From Cardiobacterium valvarum (GTDB taxonomy: Bacteria; Pseudomonadota; Gammaproteobacteria; Cardiobacteriales; Cardiobacteriaceae): DNA of 64,000 nt. The notes beneath the pieces were generated by a model, which saw only the letters and a list, made by a program, of their open reading frames with translations, had not been told where the DNA came from and did not search any database. The position numbers and the translations under genes are program-made. Each line of letters opens with the position of its first letter. Within the stretch, counting starts at the first letter, position 1. The DNA lies in contig NZ_UFUW01000001.1 in the NCBI RefSeq assembly GCF_900460955.1, positions 620,001 to 684,000 of the forward strand. The letters run 5' to 3'. This document shows positions 16,863 through 26,825 of this stretch, in pieces.

Positions 16863-19800
16863 ATGAACCCCCTTTACCTGCCCTATAACCTGCACCGCCA
16901 CCTCTCCGGCAAACACGTCCACCTCCTCATCGCCGCCGATGCCCGCCAGGCCGAATACTGGTACCAGAACCTCAAATACTGGACGAATGACGCCGCACAC
17001 CTCTACTGGTTCAGCGACTGGGAAACCCTGCCTTACGACCAATACACCCCGCATCCCGACCTCATCGCCGAGCGCCTGCGCGTGCTTGCCGAACTGCCGA
17101 CGCGTGAACGCGGCGTTGTCGTCACCAGCGCCGCCGCACTCAGCCAGCGCCTCTGCCCGCAGACCCACCTCGACCGCTACGGCATCCACCTCAGCGTTGG
17201 CGACCGCCTCAAACGTGACGACCTCATCCACCGCCTCGGACAGGCGGGCTACCAGCACACCGTCCACATCACCAGCAAAGGCGAATACGCCGCGCGCGGC
17301 AGCATCATCGACCTCTACCCGATGAACGCGCCTGATCCCATCCGCCTTGAATGGTTCGATGACGACATCGACAGCATCCGCACCTTCGCGGTCGATAGCC
17401 AGCTCACCCTCGAAAAACACCCGCACATCAGCATCCTGCCGCGCAGCGAAATCGACCTCTCCGATGCCGGCCGCGTCTGCTACCGCCAGAACGCCCGCCT
17501 GCACTACGGCGAAAAAATCACCAACAGCCCGCTCTACCGGCAAATCAGCGACGGGCAGACCCCGCAAGGCCTCGAATACTACCTGCCGCTCTTCTACGAC
17601 GAGACCGCGACCCTCTTCGACTACCTGCCCGCGCACAGCCGCCACATCGCCTGCGACAACCTCGCGGACACCCTCGCCCAACACGCCGCCTGGTGCGAAA
17701 AACGCTACCAGCGCACCAACCCGTTACGCGAAAACCAACTCCTGCCGCCCGCCGCACTGTGGCTACAACCGGACGAAGTCCTTGCCAAACTCGCGCGCAT
17801 CCCCACCCACCCCTACCCCGAAAGAGCCACGCCCATTGACATCCACGGCAGCGCTGCCGAACGCGAAAAAGAATGGCTCGCCCTCGCCAAACAGGGCGGC
17901 AGCATCACCATCCACTATCCGACGGGCGGCGTGCGCGAACAATGGCAAGAACGCCTCGGCGCCTATCCCGCCATCACCCACACCGTCAGCCCGAACCGCC
18001 ACAGCTTCCGGCATGGCGACACCATCCACCTCGCCGAAGCCGACCTGCACACCAGTCCGCCCACCACCGACTACCGCCGCCCGCCCGGTCGCGATCCGGC
18101 CAGCCTCATCCACAACCTGCACAACCTCACCCCCGGCACCGCCGTCGTCCACGCTGACTACGGCGTTGGCCGTTACCAGGGCCTCACCACCCTCGAAGAA
18201 GGCGGCGACGAACTCATCCAGATCGACTACGCCAAAGGCGCCAAACTCTACGTCCCCACCACCGACATCGACCTCATCAGCCGCTACGGCGGTGCCGATC
18301 CGGACAACGCCCCGCTGCACGAACTCGGCGGCAAACAATGGCAAACCACCCGCCGCAAAATCCGCGACAACCTGCACGACACCGCCGCCGAACTCCTCGC
18401 CCTCTACGCCAAACGCGAAGCAACAAGCGGCATTACCATCCCCCACGACCCCGCCACACAAGCTGCGCTTGCCGCCGAATTCCCCTATACCGCCACCCCC
18501 GACCAGCAGCACGCCATCAACGCCGTCCTCGCCGACCTCGCCAAAGCACAGCCGATGGACCGCATCATCTGCGGCGACGTCGGCTTCGGCAAAACCGAAG
18601 TCGCCGTGCGCGCCATCCACGCCGTCGCCAGCGCCGGCTACCAGACTGCCCTCATCGCCCCGACCACCCTGCTCGCCGAACAGCACTACCACAACCTGCA
18701 AGACCGCTTCGCCAACCACCCCATCACCATCGACAACATCAGCCGCTTCAAAAGCGCCACTGAAGCCAAAAAAGCCATCGAGCGCCTTAAAGCGGGACAA
18801 ACCGACCTCATCATCGGCACCCACCGCCTCCTGCAAAAAGACGTGGCCTTCCACAACCTCGGCCTCGTCATCATCGACGAAGAACAACGCTTCGGCGTCC
18901 GCCACAAAGAAAAACTCAAAAGCCTCAGAAGCGACACCAACCTGCTCACCCTCACCGCCACCCCCATCCCGCGCACCCTCAACCTCGCCCTCAGCGGCCT
19001 GCGCGACATCAGCATCATCGCCACCCCGCCCGCCGGACGACAAAACATCCAGACCATCCTCAGCGAATGGGACATCGACACCATCACCGACGCCTGTGAA
19101 CGCGAACACCGCCGGGGCGGGCAAACCTACATCCTGCACAACGACATCGACAGCATCGAACGCATCGCCCGCCTCATCCAGGAACACCTGCCCGAGCAAC
19201 GCATCGCCATCGCCCACGGGCAAATGCGCGAACGCGAACTCGAACACATCATGCAGAACTTCCAGAACCGCCACCACGACATCCTCATCGCCACCACCAT
19301 CATCGAATCCGGCATCGACATCCCCAACGCCAACACCATCATCATCAACCGCGCCGACAAACTCGGCCTCTCCCAACTGCACCAACTGCGTGGGCGGGTC
19401 GGACGCAGCCACCACCAGGCCTACGCCTACCTCATCATCCCCAACTGGAACACCCTCGGCAAAGACGCCCAACGCCGCCTTGAGGCCTTCACCACCCTCG
19501 ACAGCCTCGGCGCCGGCTTCCTGCTCGCCAGCCAGGACCTCGAAATCCGGGGCGCGGGCGAAATCCTTGGCGACGAACAATCCGGCCAAATCCAGCAAAT
19601 CGGCATCAGCTACTACCTCGACCTGCTGGAGCGCAGCATCGCCGCCCTCAAAAACGGCAGCGGCGACATCGAGCTGGACGCGCCGCGCATCACCATCGAA
19701 CTCGGCGCGCCCGCACTCCTGCCCGCCGACTACATCTACGACCCGCAAGAACGCCTCGATCTCTACCAGCGCCTTGCTCAGAGTAAAGACGAAGCGGGGC

Positions 19801-20129
19801 TTGCCGCCATCAGCGCCGAACTCACCGACCGCTTCGGCAAACAGCCGGAAGCGGCAAAAAACCTCATCAGCCGCACCCGCCTGCGCCTGCAAGCCGACCC
19901 GCTCGGCGTTGAGCACATCAGCCTGAGCGAAACAGAAACCCGCATCCGCTTTGCCGACCCGACCCGCATCAACCCCGAACCGCTGCTCACGCGCCTGCAA
20001 ACCGAACCGCACCGCTACCGCCTGAACGGCAACACCGCCGTCACCATCCACCACCCCGACAGCCCCGACCTCACGCACCGCCTCGCCGAACTCGAACAAC
20101 TGCTCACCGACATCACGCCGAAAGACTGA
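16863..20129 (+). CDS. mfd: Transcription-repair coupling factor Mfd
   Basis: 1088 aa from ATG 16863, shorter than the 1148 aa of E. coli because the N-terminal arm is reduced. The UvrB-like damage-recognition part occupies residues 1-330 (DWETLPYDQYTPHPDLIAER), then the RNA-polymerase-interacting domain with HADYGVGRYQGLTTLEEGGD, then the superfamily 2 translocase: Walker A GDVGFGKTEVAVRA (Lys about 577), DEEQRFGV (about 672), TATPIPRTLNLAL, and the TRG motif region RGRVGRSHHQAYAYL. The C-terminal regulatory domain is present. Mfd removes stalled polymerase from template damage and recruits UvrA. No Shine-Dalgarno is clear before the start. Strongly biased to C-ending codons, which creates a long open frame on the opposite strand. 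Confidence 0.97.
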   Translation: MNPLYLPYNLHRHLSGKHVHLLIAADARQAEYWYQNLKYWTNDAAHLYWFSDWETLPYDQYTPHPDLIAERLRVLAELPTRERGVVVTSAAALSQRLCPQTHLDRYGIHLSVGDRLKRDDLIHRLGQAGYQHTVHITSKGEYAARGSIIDLYPMNAPDPIRLEWFDDDIDSIRTFAVDSQLTLEKHPHISILPRSEIDLSDAGRVCYRQNARLHYGEKITNSPLYRQISDGQTPQGLEYYLPLFYDETATLFDYLPAHSRHIACDNLADTLAQHAAWCEKRYQRTNPLRENQLLPPAALWLQPDEVLAKLARIPTHPYPERATPIDIHGSAAEREKEWLALAKQGGSITIHYPTGGVREQWQERLGAYPAITHTVSPNRHSFRHGDTIHLAEADLHTSPPTTDYRRPPGRDPASLIHNLHNLTPGTAVVHADYGVGRYQGLTTLEEGGDELIQIDYAKGAKLYVPTTDIDLISRYGGADPDNAPLHELGGKQWQTTRRKIRDNLHDTAAELLALYAKREATSGITIPHDPATQAALAAEFPYTATPDQQHAINAVLADLAKAQPMDRIICGDVGFGKTEVAVRAIHAVASAGYQTALIAPTTLLAEQHYHNLQDRFANHPITIDNISRFKSATEAKKAIERLKAGQTDLIIGTHRLLQKDVAFHNLGLVIIDEEQRFGVRHKEKLKSLRSDTNLLTLTATPIPRTLNLALSGLRDISIIATPPAGRQNIQTILSEWDIDTITDACEREHRRGGQTYILHNDIDSIERIARLIQEHLPEQRIAIAHGQMRERELEHIMQNFQNRHHDILIATTIIESGIDIPNANTIIINRADKLGLSQLHQLRGRVGRSHHQAYAYLIIPNWNTLGKDAQRRLEAFTTLDSLGAGFLLASQDLEIRGAGEILGDEQSGQIQQIGISYYLDLLERSIAALKNGSGDIELDAPRITIELGAPALLPADYIYDPQERLDLYQRLAQSKDEAGLAAISAELTDRFGKQPEAAKNLISRTRLRLQADPLGVEHISLSETETRIRFADPTRINPEPLLTRLQTEPHRYRLNGNTAVTIHHPDSPDLTHRLAELEQLLTDITPKD

Positions 20130-20130
20130 G

Positions 20131-21165
20131 GCCAGCATTTATCCCGCTTGGCGAGCACAGTAATTGCACCGCTTGGCGGTGTTTATCTCCTTCCCCTTGT
20201 GGGGGAAGGTCGGGATGGGGGCTGCAAACAAGCCGCCCAGAGACAAAACCCGGTAATTACGCTGCTTGGCGGCAAACTCAGGTTTTATCCCGCTTGGCGA
20301 GCCCAGTAATTGCGCCGCTTGGCGGCGTTTGCCTCCTTCCCCTGTGGGGGAAGGCTGGGATGGGGGTAGCAAACAAACCGCCCAGAGATAAAGCCAGCAT
20401 TTATCCCGCTTGGCGAGCCCAGTAATTGCGCCGCTTGGCGGCGTTTGCCTCCTTCCCCTGTGGGGGAAGGCCGGGATGGGGGCAGCAAACAAACCGCCCA
20501 GAGATAAAGCCAGCATTTATCCCGCTTGGCGAGCCCAGTAATTGCGCCGCTTGGCGGTGTTTACCTCCTTCCCCTTGTGGGGGAAGGCCGGGATGGGGCA
20601 GCAAACAAGCCGTCTAGAGACAAAGCCCGGTAATTACGCCGCTTGGCGGCAAATTCAGGTTTTATCCCGCTTGGGGGAGAGCCCAGCGTTTATCCCGCTT
20701 GGCGCGCTGCGCAATCCCAAAACTTGCACGGGAAAAATCCCTTCCCCCACTTGCGGGGGACGGGGCTCCCATGAAAAAAATGCTCGCATTTTTTTCATGG
20801 GTACCCGGGAAGGTGGCCGAAGGCCGGAAGGGGGGAATAAAAACCCAAGATTTATCCCGCTTGGCGAGCCCAGTACTTGCGCCGCTTGGCGGTGTTTACC
20901 TCCTTCCCCTTGTGGGGGAAGGCCGGGATGGGGGCTGCAAACAAGCCGTCTAGAGACAAAGCCAGTCATTACGCCGCTTAGCGGCGTTTATCCCTTCCCC
21001 CTGTGGGGGAAGGCCGGGATGGGGGTAGTAAACAAGCCGCCCAGAGACAAAGCCAGTCATTACGCCGCTTGGCGGCGTTTATCTCCTTCCCACAATGGGA
21101 AGGCTGGGATGGGGGTAGCAAACAAACCGCCCAGAGACAAAGCCAGCATTTATCCCGCTTGCCGT
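20131..21165. repeat. Repeat block built of a ~116-bp unit
   Basis: About eight partial or complete copies of a unit that joins CAGCATTTATCCCGCTTGG, AGTAATTGCGCCGCTTGGCG, CCTTCCCCTGTGGGGGAAGG and CAAACCGCCCAGAGA; two clean copies start 116 bp apart at 20395 and 20511. A different segment at 20725-20830 (CCCACTTGCGGGGGACGG, then an ATGAAAAAAATGC palindrome) is inserted in the middle and recurs near 57.6 kb. No gene is seen between mfd and hemN; open frames in this block are repeat translation only. Confidence 0.85.
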
Positions 21166-21243
21166 CCGCCTGCCCGAAGTCAACGCTGCGCCGTCTGCCG
21201 CTTGCTACAATCGCGCCACTTTTCATCCGACACCCGAATCACC

Positions 21244-22626
21244 ATGAGCCAATACTTTGACGCCGCACTGATCCAGAAATACAGCCAAAGCGGCCCGCGC
21301 TATACCTCCTACCCGACCGCCGTTGAATTTCACGACCGCTTCACCGCCGCCGACTACACCCGCCACCTTGACGCCAGCAACGCGAGCAAACGCGACCTCT
21401 CGCTCTACGTCCACATCCCCTTCTGCGAACACGTCTGCTACTACTGTGGCTGCAACAAAATCATCACCCACAACCACGGCCAGTCCGACGATTACCTTGA
21501 TTACCTCGAACGCGACATCGCCCGTCAGGCGGCGCATATCGACAAAACCCGCCGCGTCATCCAGCTGCACCTCGGCGGCGGCACGCCCACCTTCCTTGAC
21601 CACACGCAGATGCAGCGCCTGCTTGCCATGCTGCACGCGCATTTCCCGCATTTTGCTGCGGATAACGAAGGCGAATTCAGCATCGAAATCGACCCGCGCA
21701 CCGTCACCCCGGCCGACCTTGGGTTCCTGCGCGGACTGGGCTTCAACCGCGTCAGCTTTGGCGTGCAGGACTTCGACCCGCGCGTGCAGAAAGCGGTGAA
21801 CCGCATCCAGTCCTTTGAACACGTCCGCGATACCATCGTCGCGGCGCGCGAAGCGGGATACCACAGCATCAGCGCCGACCTCATCTACGGCCTACCGCTG
21901 CAAACTGTGGCGAGCTTCCGCCGCACCCTGGAACAAATCGGCGAACTGGCGCCCGACCGCCTCGCTGTTTTCAACTACGCGCACATGCCGCACATCTTCG
22001 GTGCGCAGAAACAAATCAATGCCGCCGACCTGCCCGATGCCGCTGGCAAACTGCAACTGCTGCAAACCACCATCGAGCAGCTCACCACGGGCGGCTACGA
22101 ATTTATCGGCCTCGACCACTTCGCCCGTCCGGAAGACAGCCTCGTCCGCCACCAGCGCGAAGGCACGCTCTACCGCAACTTCCAGGGCTACTCGACTTTC
22201 TCCGACTGCGACCTGCTCGGCTTCGGCATCAGCGCCATCAGCATGCTTGGCGGCTGTTACAGCCAGCACGAAAAAGCGCGCAGCCGCTACTACAAAGCGC
22301 TGGACGGCGGCGGTATCCCCGTCTTGCGCGGCATCGAACTCAGCACAGACGACCACATCCGCCAGCACGTCATCACCGACATCATGTGCAACCTGCGCCT
22401 CGACCTCGACGCCGTCAGCGCGCGCTGGCACATCGACGCCCCGGCCTACTTCGCCCGCGAATGGCAGGCGCTGCAACCGCTCGCCGCCGACGGCCTGGTA
22501 CAACTGGACGGACAGCGTCTCAACGTCCTCCCGCTTGGCCGCCTGCTCATCCGCAACATCGCCATGATCTTCGACGCTTACTTGCACAAGGCGGAAAACG
22601 CCAAGCGCTTCTCCAAAGTCATCTGA
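21244..22626 (+). CDS. hemN: Oxygen-independent coproporphyrinogen III dehydrogenase
   Basis: 460 aa from ATG 21244; the frame runs 700 bp further upstream but that part is repeat. A radical-SAM enzyme: the cluster ligands are C61, C65 and C68 in FCEHVCYYCGCNK, followed by LHLGGGTPTFL, the SIEIDPRTV block and the coproporphyrinogen oxidase motif GFNRVSFGVQDFDP. The YTSYPTA near the N-terminus is the HemN-specific arm that separates it from HemW. It decarboxylates two propionates of coproporphyrinogen III in anaerobic heme synthesis. TACAAT about 40 bp upstream may be its -10. Monocistronic between repeat blocks. Confidence 0.96.
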   Translation: MSQYFDAALIQKYSQSGPRYTSYPTAVEFHDRFTAADYTRHLDASNASKRDLSLYVHIPFCEHVCYYCGCNKIITHNHGQSDDYLDYLERDIARQAAHIDKTRRVIQLHLGGGTPTFLDHTQMQRLLAMLHAHFPHFAADNEGEFSIEIDPRTVTPADLGFLRGLGFNRVSFGVQDFDPRVQKAVNRIQSFEHVRDTIVAAREAGYHSISADLIYGLPLQTVASFRRTLEQIGELAPDRLAVFNYAHMPHIFGAQKQINAADLPDAAGKLQLLQTTIEQLTTGGYEFIGLDHFARPEDSLVRHQREGTLYRNFQGYSTFSDCDLLGFGISAISMLGGCYSQHEKARSRYYKALDGGGIPVLRGIELSTDDHIRQHVITDIMCNLRLDLDAVSARWHIDAPAYFAREWQALQPLAADGLVQLDGQRLNVLPLGRLLIRNIAMIFDAYLHKAENAKRFSKVI

Positions 22627-22810
22627 CGAAGCGCGGTTGCGCTGTTTGTGGCGCGAAGGTTTATCCCACTTGGCCATAGGCATCTGTACACCTCAAAAAT
22701 TGTAAAAATGGCTGTGGAAGCAAAATAGATAAAGAAGCCGTCAAACACTGGGGCAGGTCGCCAAGCGGGATAAACACGGGGCTTGCGAAGCACAGGTTCA
22801 GCAGGTATGA

Positions 22811-22841
22811 AAAAACGGCGGGTGTTCCCCGCCGCTTTTTT
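22811..22841. terminator. Bidirectional terminator between hemN and metZ
   Basis: A-run, CGGCGGG-TGTTC-CCCGCCG, T-run. It lies 14 nt past the metZ stop (leftward) and also downstream of hemN. The 180 bp between hemN and it contain two CCGCTTGGC-type repeats. Confidence 0.87.
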
Positions 22842-22855
22842 GTTGTAAAGGTCGT

Positions 22856-24037
22856 TTAACGCAGGCCTTTGGCGAGCGCGTTGCAGATGTCGGTGGCGTC
22901 TTCGAGGCCGACGGAGAGGCGGATAGCGCCTTCGCCGAGGCCGATAAGGGCTTTTTCTTCCGGCGCAACGCGGGCATGGGTGGTGCTGTCCGGATGGGTG
23001 ATGATGGTGCGGGCGTCGCCGAGGTTGCCGGTGACGCTCAGCCAGTCGCAGTTGTCGATGAGGTGCCAGGCCGCCTGTTTGCCGCCTTTGACGTCGAAGC
23101 TGACCATGCCGCCGAAGCCGCCGTGCATTTGTTTTTGCGCGAGGGCGTGTTGCGGGTGGCTTTCGAGGCCGGGGTAGTACACACGCGCGACTTCCGGTTG
23201 TTGTTCGAGCCAGTGCGCGACGTGCAGGGCGTTTTCGCTGTGGCGCTGCACACGCACGTGCAGGGTTTCCAGGCTTTTGGCGTAGATCCAGCCTTCAAAG
23301 GCGTTCATGGTGGTGCCGATGCCGCGCATGAGTTGGTAGATTTTTTCGCCGTCTTCCGCGCTTTTGCTGATGATGATGCCGCCGAGGGTGCGCCCCTGGC
23401 CGTCAAGGTATTTGGTGGCGGAATGGACGCTGTAATCGGCGCCGAGGTCGAGCGGGCGTTGCAGGTAGGGGGTGGCGAAGCAGTTATCCACCGCCAGTTT
23501 GGCGCCTGCCTGGTGGGCGATGTCGGCGATGGCCGCGATGTCGCCGATGGCGAGCAGCGGGTTGGACGGGGTTTCGAGGAAGAGGAGTTTGGTGTTCGGG
23601 CGGACGGCGTTTTTCCATTCGTCAAGGTCGGTCACTTCGACGAGGGTGGTTTCGATGCCGTATTTGGCGAAGGTTTTGCTGAACATGTTGAGGATGGAGC
23701 CGAAGCAGTTACGCGCGCAGATGATGTGGTCGCCCGCTTCGAGTTCGGCAAGGCCGAGGGTGAGGACGGCGCCCATGCCGCTCGCGGTCGCGGTGCCGCG
23801 CGCGCCGCCTTCAAGCGCCGCCATGCGCGCTTCGAAGAGTTGCACGGTGGGATTGCCGAAGCGGCTGTATTGGTAGGCGGCTTCGCGTTCGGCGAAGATG
23901 TCGGCAGCTTGTTGGGCGCTCGTGAAGGTGAAGGATGAGGTGAGGTAGAGCGCGGGCGAGTGTTCGCGGTTTGCGCTTTGTTGTTCGTGGGCGCGGATGG
24001 CGCGGGTGGCGAAGGCTTTGTCGTTGTGGTCGGTCAT
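22856..24037 (-). CDS. metZ: O-succinylhomoserine sulfhydrylase
   Basis: 393 aa, a Cys/Met-metabolism PLP enzyme. YQYSRFGNPTVQLFEARMAA binds the PLP phosphate of the neighbour subunit, ATASGMGAVLTLGL carries the Gly-rich loop, and the Schiff-base Lys is in SVHSATKYLDGQGR. The N-terminus (THAIRAHEQQ type) and the length agree with MetZ rather than MetB or MetC. It makes homocysteine from O-succinylhomoserine and sulfide. In pseudomonads metZ follows cvpA-purF; here it follows cvpA directly with a 72-bp gap, and purF is absent from this place. Could also work as cystathionine gamma-synthase. Confidence 0.87.
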   Translation of the reverse strand: MTDHNDKAFATRAIRAHEQQSANREHSPALYLTSSFTFTSAQQAADIFAEREAAYQYSRFGNPTVQLFEARMAALEGGARGTATASGMGAVLTLGLAELEAGDHIICARNCFGSILNMFSKTFAKYGIETTLVEVTDLDEWKNAVRPNTKLLFLETPSNPLLAIGDIAAIADIAHQAGAKLAVDNCFATPYLQRPLDLGADYSVHSATKYLDGQGRTLGGIIISKSAEDGEKIYQLMRGIGTTMNAFEGWIYAKSLETLHVRVQRHSENALHVAHWLEQQPEVARVYYPGLESHPQHALAQKQMHGGFGGMVSFDVKGGKQAAWHLIDNCDWLSVTGNLGDARTIITHPDSTTHARVAPEEKALIGLGEGAIRLSVGLEDATDICNALAKGLR

Positions 24038-24109
24038 GGTGGGTTCCCGGCTGGGATGGTAGGTAGAAACGCCGCCGTTTGACGGGCGGCGTTTTGGCTA
24101 TGGATTCTG

Positions 24110-24832
24110 TTATTGCGCGGATTCGAGGCCGTGCAGGGTCGGTTCTTCCGGCTGGGGTACGGCAGGGGCGGTGGCCGGCGGGCTTTGCAGGATGCCGACG
24201 TCTTCGCCGCTGGGGCGCAGGGTAGCGGCTGCCGGATTAGCGCCGTTATCGGCGTTCGCTGTTTCGGGCTTTTTTTGGTCACGACCTTGTTTTTTCAGTT
24301 TGTCTTGTATCCAGCTGTCCACAGTCGGGGCGATCTGGTCGTATCCCCACTGGGCGGCGCTTTTGTAGTAGGGCGCGAGGATTGAGCTGTTCCATTGTTG
24401 GTCAAGCGGGCCGGGCAGTTCTTTTTCAGGGTGGCCGTCGCTGAAGAGCAGGGCGGCAAAGGTGATGAGTGCGCCGATGAGGACGCCGCGCACGGTGCCG
24501 AGGATGAGACCGAGCAGGCGGTCAAGGAAGCCGAGGCCGGTCATTTTCAGCACTTGCGAGATGAGCAGGTTGACGACGCCGATGAGGAAAAGGGTGCCGA
24601 TGAAGATGGCGCCGAGGGCGGCGATGTAGGCGATTTTTTCGTCATTGAAGACACGGCTGACGTAGTCTTTGGCCACGGGTTCGGCCAGCATCCAGGCGGC
24701 GTAGGCGGCAACGCCCCAGGCGATGAGCGAGAGGATTTCTTTGACGAAGCCGCGCATCAGGCCGATGAGCGCCGAGATGACGAGGATGCCGCCGAGGGCA
24801 ACATCTATCCAGTTGAGGGTGTCGAGGTTCAT
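24110..24832 (-). CDS. cvpA: CvpA family membrane protein
   Basis: 240 aa from ATG 24832. MNLDTLNWIDVALGGILVIS opens a four-helix membrane domain (helices near 8-28, 33-50, 63-85, 103-125) with the GLMRGFVKEILSLIAWG signature. Residues 165-240 are a hydrophilic, Pro/Ala/Glu-rich tail not found in most CvpA proteins (about 160-170 aa). CvpA is needed for colicin V export in E. coli and for bile and envelope stress tolerance; its true activity is unsettled. The gene lies between a dedD-like SPOR gene and metZ in the conserved accD-folC-dedD-cvpA order. Confidence 0.88.
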   Translation of the reverse strand: MNLDTLNWIDVALGGILVISALIGLMRGFVKEILSLIAWGVAAYAAWMLAEPVAKDYVSRVFNDEKIAYIAALGAIFIGTLFLIGVVNLLISQVLKMTGLGFLDRLLGLILGTVRGVLIGALITFAALLFSDGHPEKELPGPLDQQWNSSILAPYYKSAAQWGYDQIAPTVDSWIQDKLKKQGRDQKKPETANADNGANPAAATLRPSGEDVGILQSPPATAPAVPQPEEPTLHGLESAQ

Positions 24833-24865
24833 GGTGTGGTTTTTCTCCGGTTGGTTTTGGGGGTA

Positions 24866-24874
24866 GGGGGGGGG
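24866..24874. repeat. Nine-base poly-G tract between dedD and cvpA
   Basis: A run of nine G on the + strand, preceded by GGGGGTA, lies in the 74-bp gap upstream of cvpA. Such tracts slip during replication and could change spacing of the cvpA leader; no promoter is visible there. Confidence 0.6.
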
Positions 24875-24906
24875 TCGAAAGCCCGTGGTTGTCCCGCTTG
24901 GCGGTC

Positions 24907-25569
24907 TCAACGATTGACTTGGCGGGCGTTGGTGCCTTCTTTGCCGAGGATGTCAATATAAGTGTTGGCATCAGCCGCCGAGAGCGGGCCGATAAAGACG
25001 CGGTGCCAGTCTTTACCGTTGATGTTGGCGATTTCAGTTTCAACCGGCCAACCGCGTTTTTTCAGCTGCGCGATCATTTTGTCCGCGTTTTCTTTGCTGC
25101 TGAATGAGCCGGCCTGGACCCAGGAGCCGCCGCGTCGCGGTTTGGGCTTTTCGGCCGGCTTTTCGGCGGCGGGGGCGGTTTCTGCGTTGTTTTCGACGAG
25201 GGCGCTATTGGCGGGTTTTTCTTGGCCGGCGGCTTTCTGGTTGGCTGCCGTTTGTTCGGCTTCGCGGGCTTTGGCTTTGTCGCCGCCGTTCGGGTTGCTG
25301 AGGATAGGCTGGGGTTCGCTGCTGTCTTCGTCAAGTGAAGCGAGGGTGAAGGCGGGCTGTGGCGGCGGTGAGGGGGGCCGGGGATCCCTCCTGTCGCTGT
25401 TAGTCGCTGGTGGTGGGCTGATGGTGTGGGTTTCGCCGCCGCGCACGCTGAGTTCGATGCTTTGCTGGATAGCGGGCGGGATGTCCGGGGTAAACCAGCG
25501 GTCGAAGAGGATGAGGGTGGCGGCAAAGAGGATGGCGATGCCGATGAGGCGGACGGTCCATTTGTTCAT
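24907..25569 (-). CDS. dedD: SPOR-domain cell division protein, DedD-like
   Basis: 220 aa. One N-terminal membrane helix (residues 5-22), a long Pro/Ala/Lys/Glu-rich periplasmic linker, and a C-terminal SPOR domain (WVQAGSFSSKENADKMIAQL then KKRGWPVETE and the WHRVFIGPLSAADA end). SPOR domains bind denuded glycan strands at the division septum. The position between folC and cvpA is the conserved place of dedD. The start overlaps the folC stop by 4 nt. A second SPOR protein (FtsN) is encoded 7 kb upstream. Confidence 0.85.
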   Translation of the reverse strand: MNKWTVRLIGIAILFAATLILFDRWFTPDIPPAIQQSIELSVRGGETHTISPPPATNSDRRDPRPPSPPPQPAFTLASLDEDSSEPQPILSNPNGGDKAKAREAEQTAANQKAAGQEKPANSALVENNAETAPAAEKPAEKPKPRRGGSWVQAGSFSSKENADKMIAQLKKRGWPVETEIANINGKDWHRVFIGPLSAADANTYIDILGKEGTNARQVNR

Positions 25570-26825
25570 GGCAGTTGTTCTTTTTGTACGGCGGCGACGG
25601 TGACGAAGGAGCCGAAGACGGCGATGGTGTCAGCCGGGTTTGCCAGGACGCGGGCGCGCCGGCAGGCGGTGGGGATGTCGTCGCAGGGGTGGATGTGTTC
25701 GCGCGGGATGCCGGCTTCAATGGCGTGCGCGGTGAGGGTGGCGCTGTCGCTGCCGCGTGCGCCGGGCAGGCCGGACAGCACCCATTCGTCGATTTCCGGC
25801 GCAAGGTGGCGGTAGATGGCGTGCTGGTCTTTGTCGCGCAGGATGCTGCACAGGGCGATGGTGCGTCCGCCCCGGCGCGGTAGGTCGTGCAGGTAGCGGG
25901 CGAGGATTTCGGCGCTGTCGGCGTTGTGCGCGACGTCGTAGAGCCAGCGTGGTTCGCCGTCAATCAGGGTGAGACGGGCCGGGTTTTGCGCACTGGCGCA
26001 GGCAGCGGCGAGTTTGGCGGTATCCAGTGCCAGCCACGGGGCAAGGGCGGCGATGGCAGCGGCGAGGTGGCCGTATTGGTGCGCACCGTGCATGTGGGTC
26101 GGGTAGGGCAGGATGCCGTGGTAGCCGGGCAGGTCAAGGTGCAGGCCATCCGCCTGGGCGTCCACGCGCAGTTCTTGGCCGTAGCGGTATGTGCTTGCCC
26201 CCAAGGCAGCGGCATGTTCGCAGAGGACGGCGGGCGGGTGGGCGTCAGGCAGGTAAACGCGTTGACCGGGGCGCAGGATGCCTGCTTTTTCGGCAGCGAT
26301 GGTGGGGATGTTGTGGCCCAACCAGTCCTGGTGGTCAAGGCCGATACGGGTGATGATGGCCGCGTCGGCGTCGATGATGTTGGTGGCGTCCAGGCGGCCA
26401 CCGAGGCCGACTTCAAGGACGGCAATGGTGGGTTGCCGTTGGGCGGTGAGCCAGAAGGCGGCGAGTGCCGACCATTCGAAGTAGCTGAGCGAGATGTCGC
26501 CGCGCGCGGTATCAATGGTTTCAAAGGCGGCGACGAGGGCGTCCGCCGTGACCCATTCGCCGTCAAAGCGGATGCGTTCGCGGTAGTCGTGCAGGTGCGG
26601 CGAGGTAAAGCTGGCGACGCTGATGCCATGCGCGCGGCAGATGGCTTCAATCCAGCAGACACAAGAGCCTTTGCCGTTGGTACCGGCGACGGTGATGATA
26701 TGCGTGGCGAGGCGCGGCGCACCGAGTGCCTGCCAGACGGTGCTGACGCGTTTGAGGCCGAGATCCCAGGCTTTGTCGTGTGCGGTTTCTTGCCAGTCCA
26801 GCCACTCGCTCAGGGTGCGTTTCAT
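25566..26825 (-). CDS. folC: Folylpolyglutamate / dihydrofolate synthase
   Basis: 419 aa. Mur-ligase fold: the P-loop [16 protein letters not shown] (residues about 47-62), the omega loop [15 protein letters not shown], the Mg-binding [16 protein letters not shown], and the C-terminal domain starting near [17 protein letters not shown]. FolC adds glutamate to dihydropteroate and to folates. It overlaps accD upstream by 4 nt and dedD downstream by 4 nt, the tight accD-folC-dedD arrangement of gammaproteobacteria. Confidence 0.95.
   Translation of the reverse strand: MKRTLSEWLDWQETAHDKAWDLGLKRVSTVWQALGAPRLATHIITVAGTNGKGSCVCWIEAICRAHGISVASFTSPHLHDYRERIRFDGEWVTADALVAAFETIDTARGDISLSYFEWSALAAFWLTAQRQPTIAVLEVGLGGRLDATNIIDADAAIITRIGLDHQDWLGHNIPTIAAEKAGILRPGQRVYLPDAHPPAVLCEHAAALGASTYRYGQELRVDAQADGLHLDLPGYHGILPYPTHMHGAHQYGHLAAAIAALAPWLALDTAKLAAACASAQNPARLTLIDGEPRWLYDVAHNADSAEILARYLHDLPRRGGRTIALCSILRDKDQHAIYRHLAPEIDEWVLSGLPGARGSDSATLTAHAIEAGIPREHIHPCDDIPTACRRARVLANPADTIAVFGSFVTVAAVQKEQLP

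Noticed and set aside
17763-20138. Long open frame opposite mfd (also opposite tamB and malQ-glgB)
   Set aside because: Produced by the strong preference for C-ending codons in the real gene; composition is Val/Gly/Asp-rich with no domain and no ribosome site.
20542-21243. N-terminal extension of HemN by 234 residues in the same frame
   Set aside because: The sequence is translated repeat DNA (IPLGEPSTCAAWR-type peptides); HemN starts at 21244 by homology.
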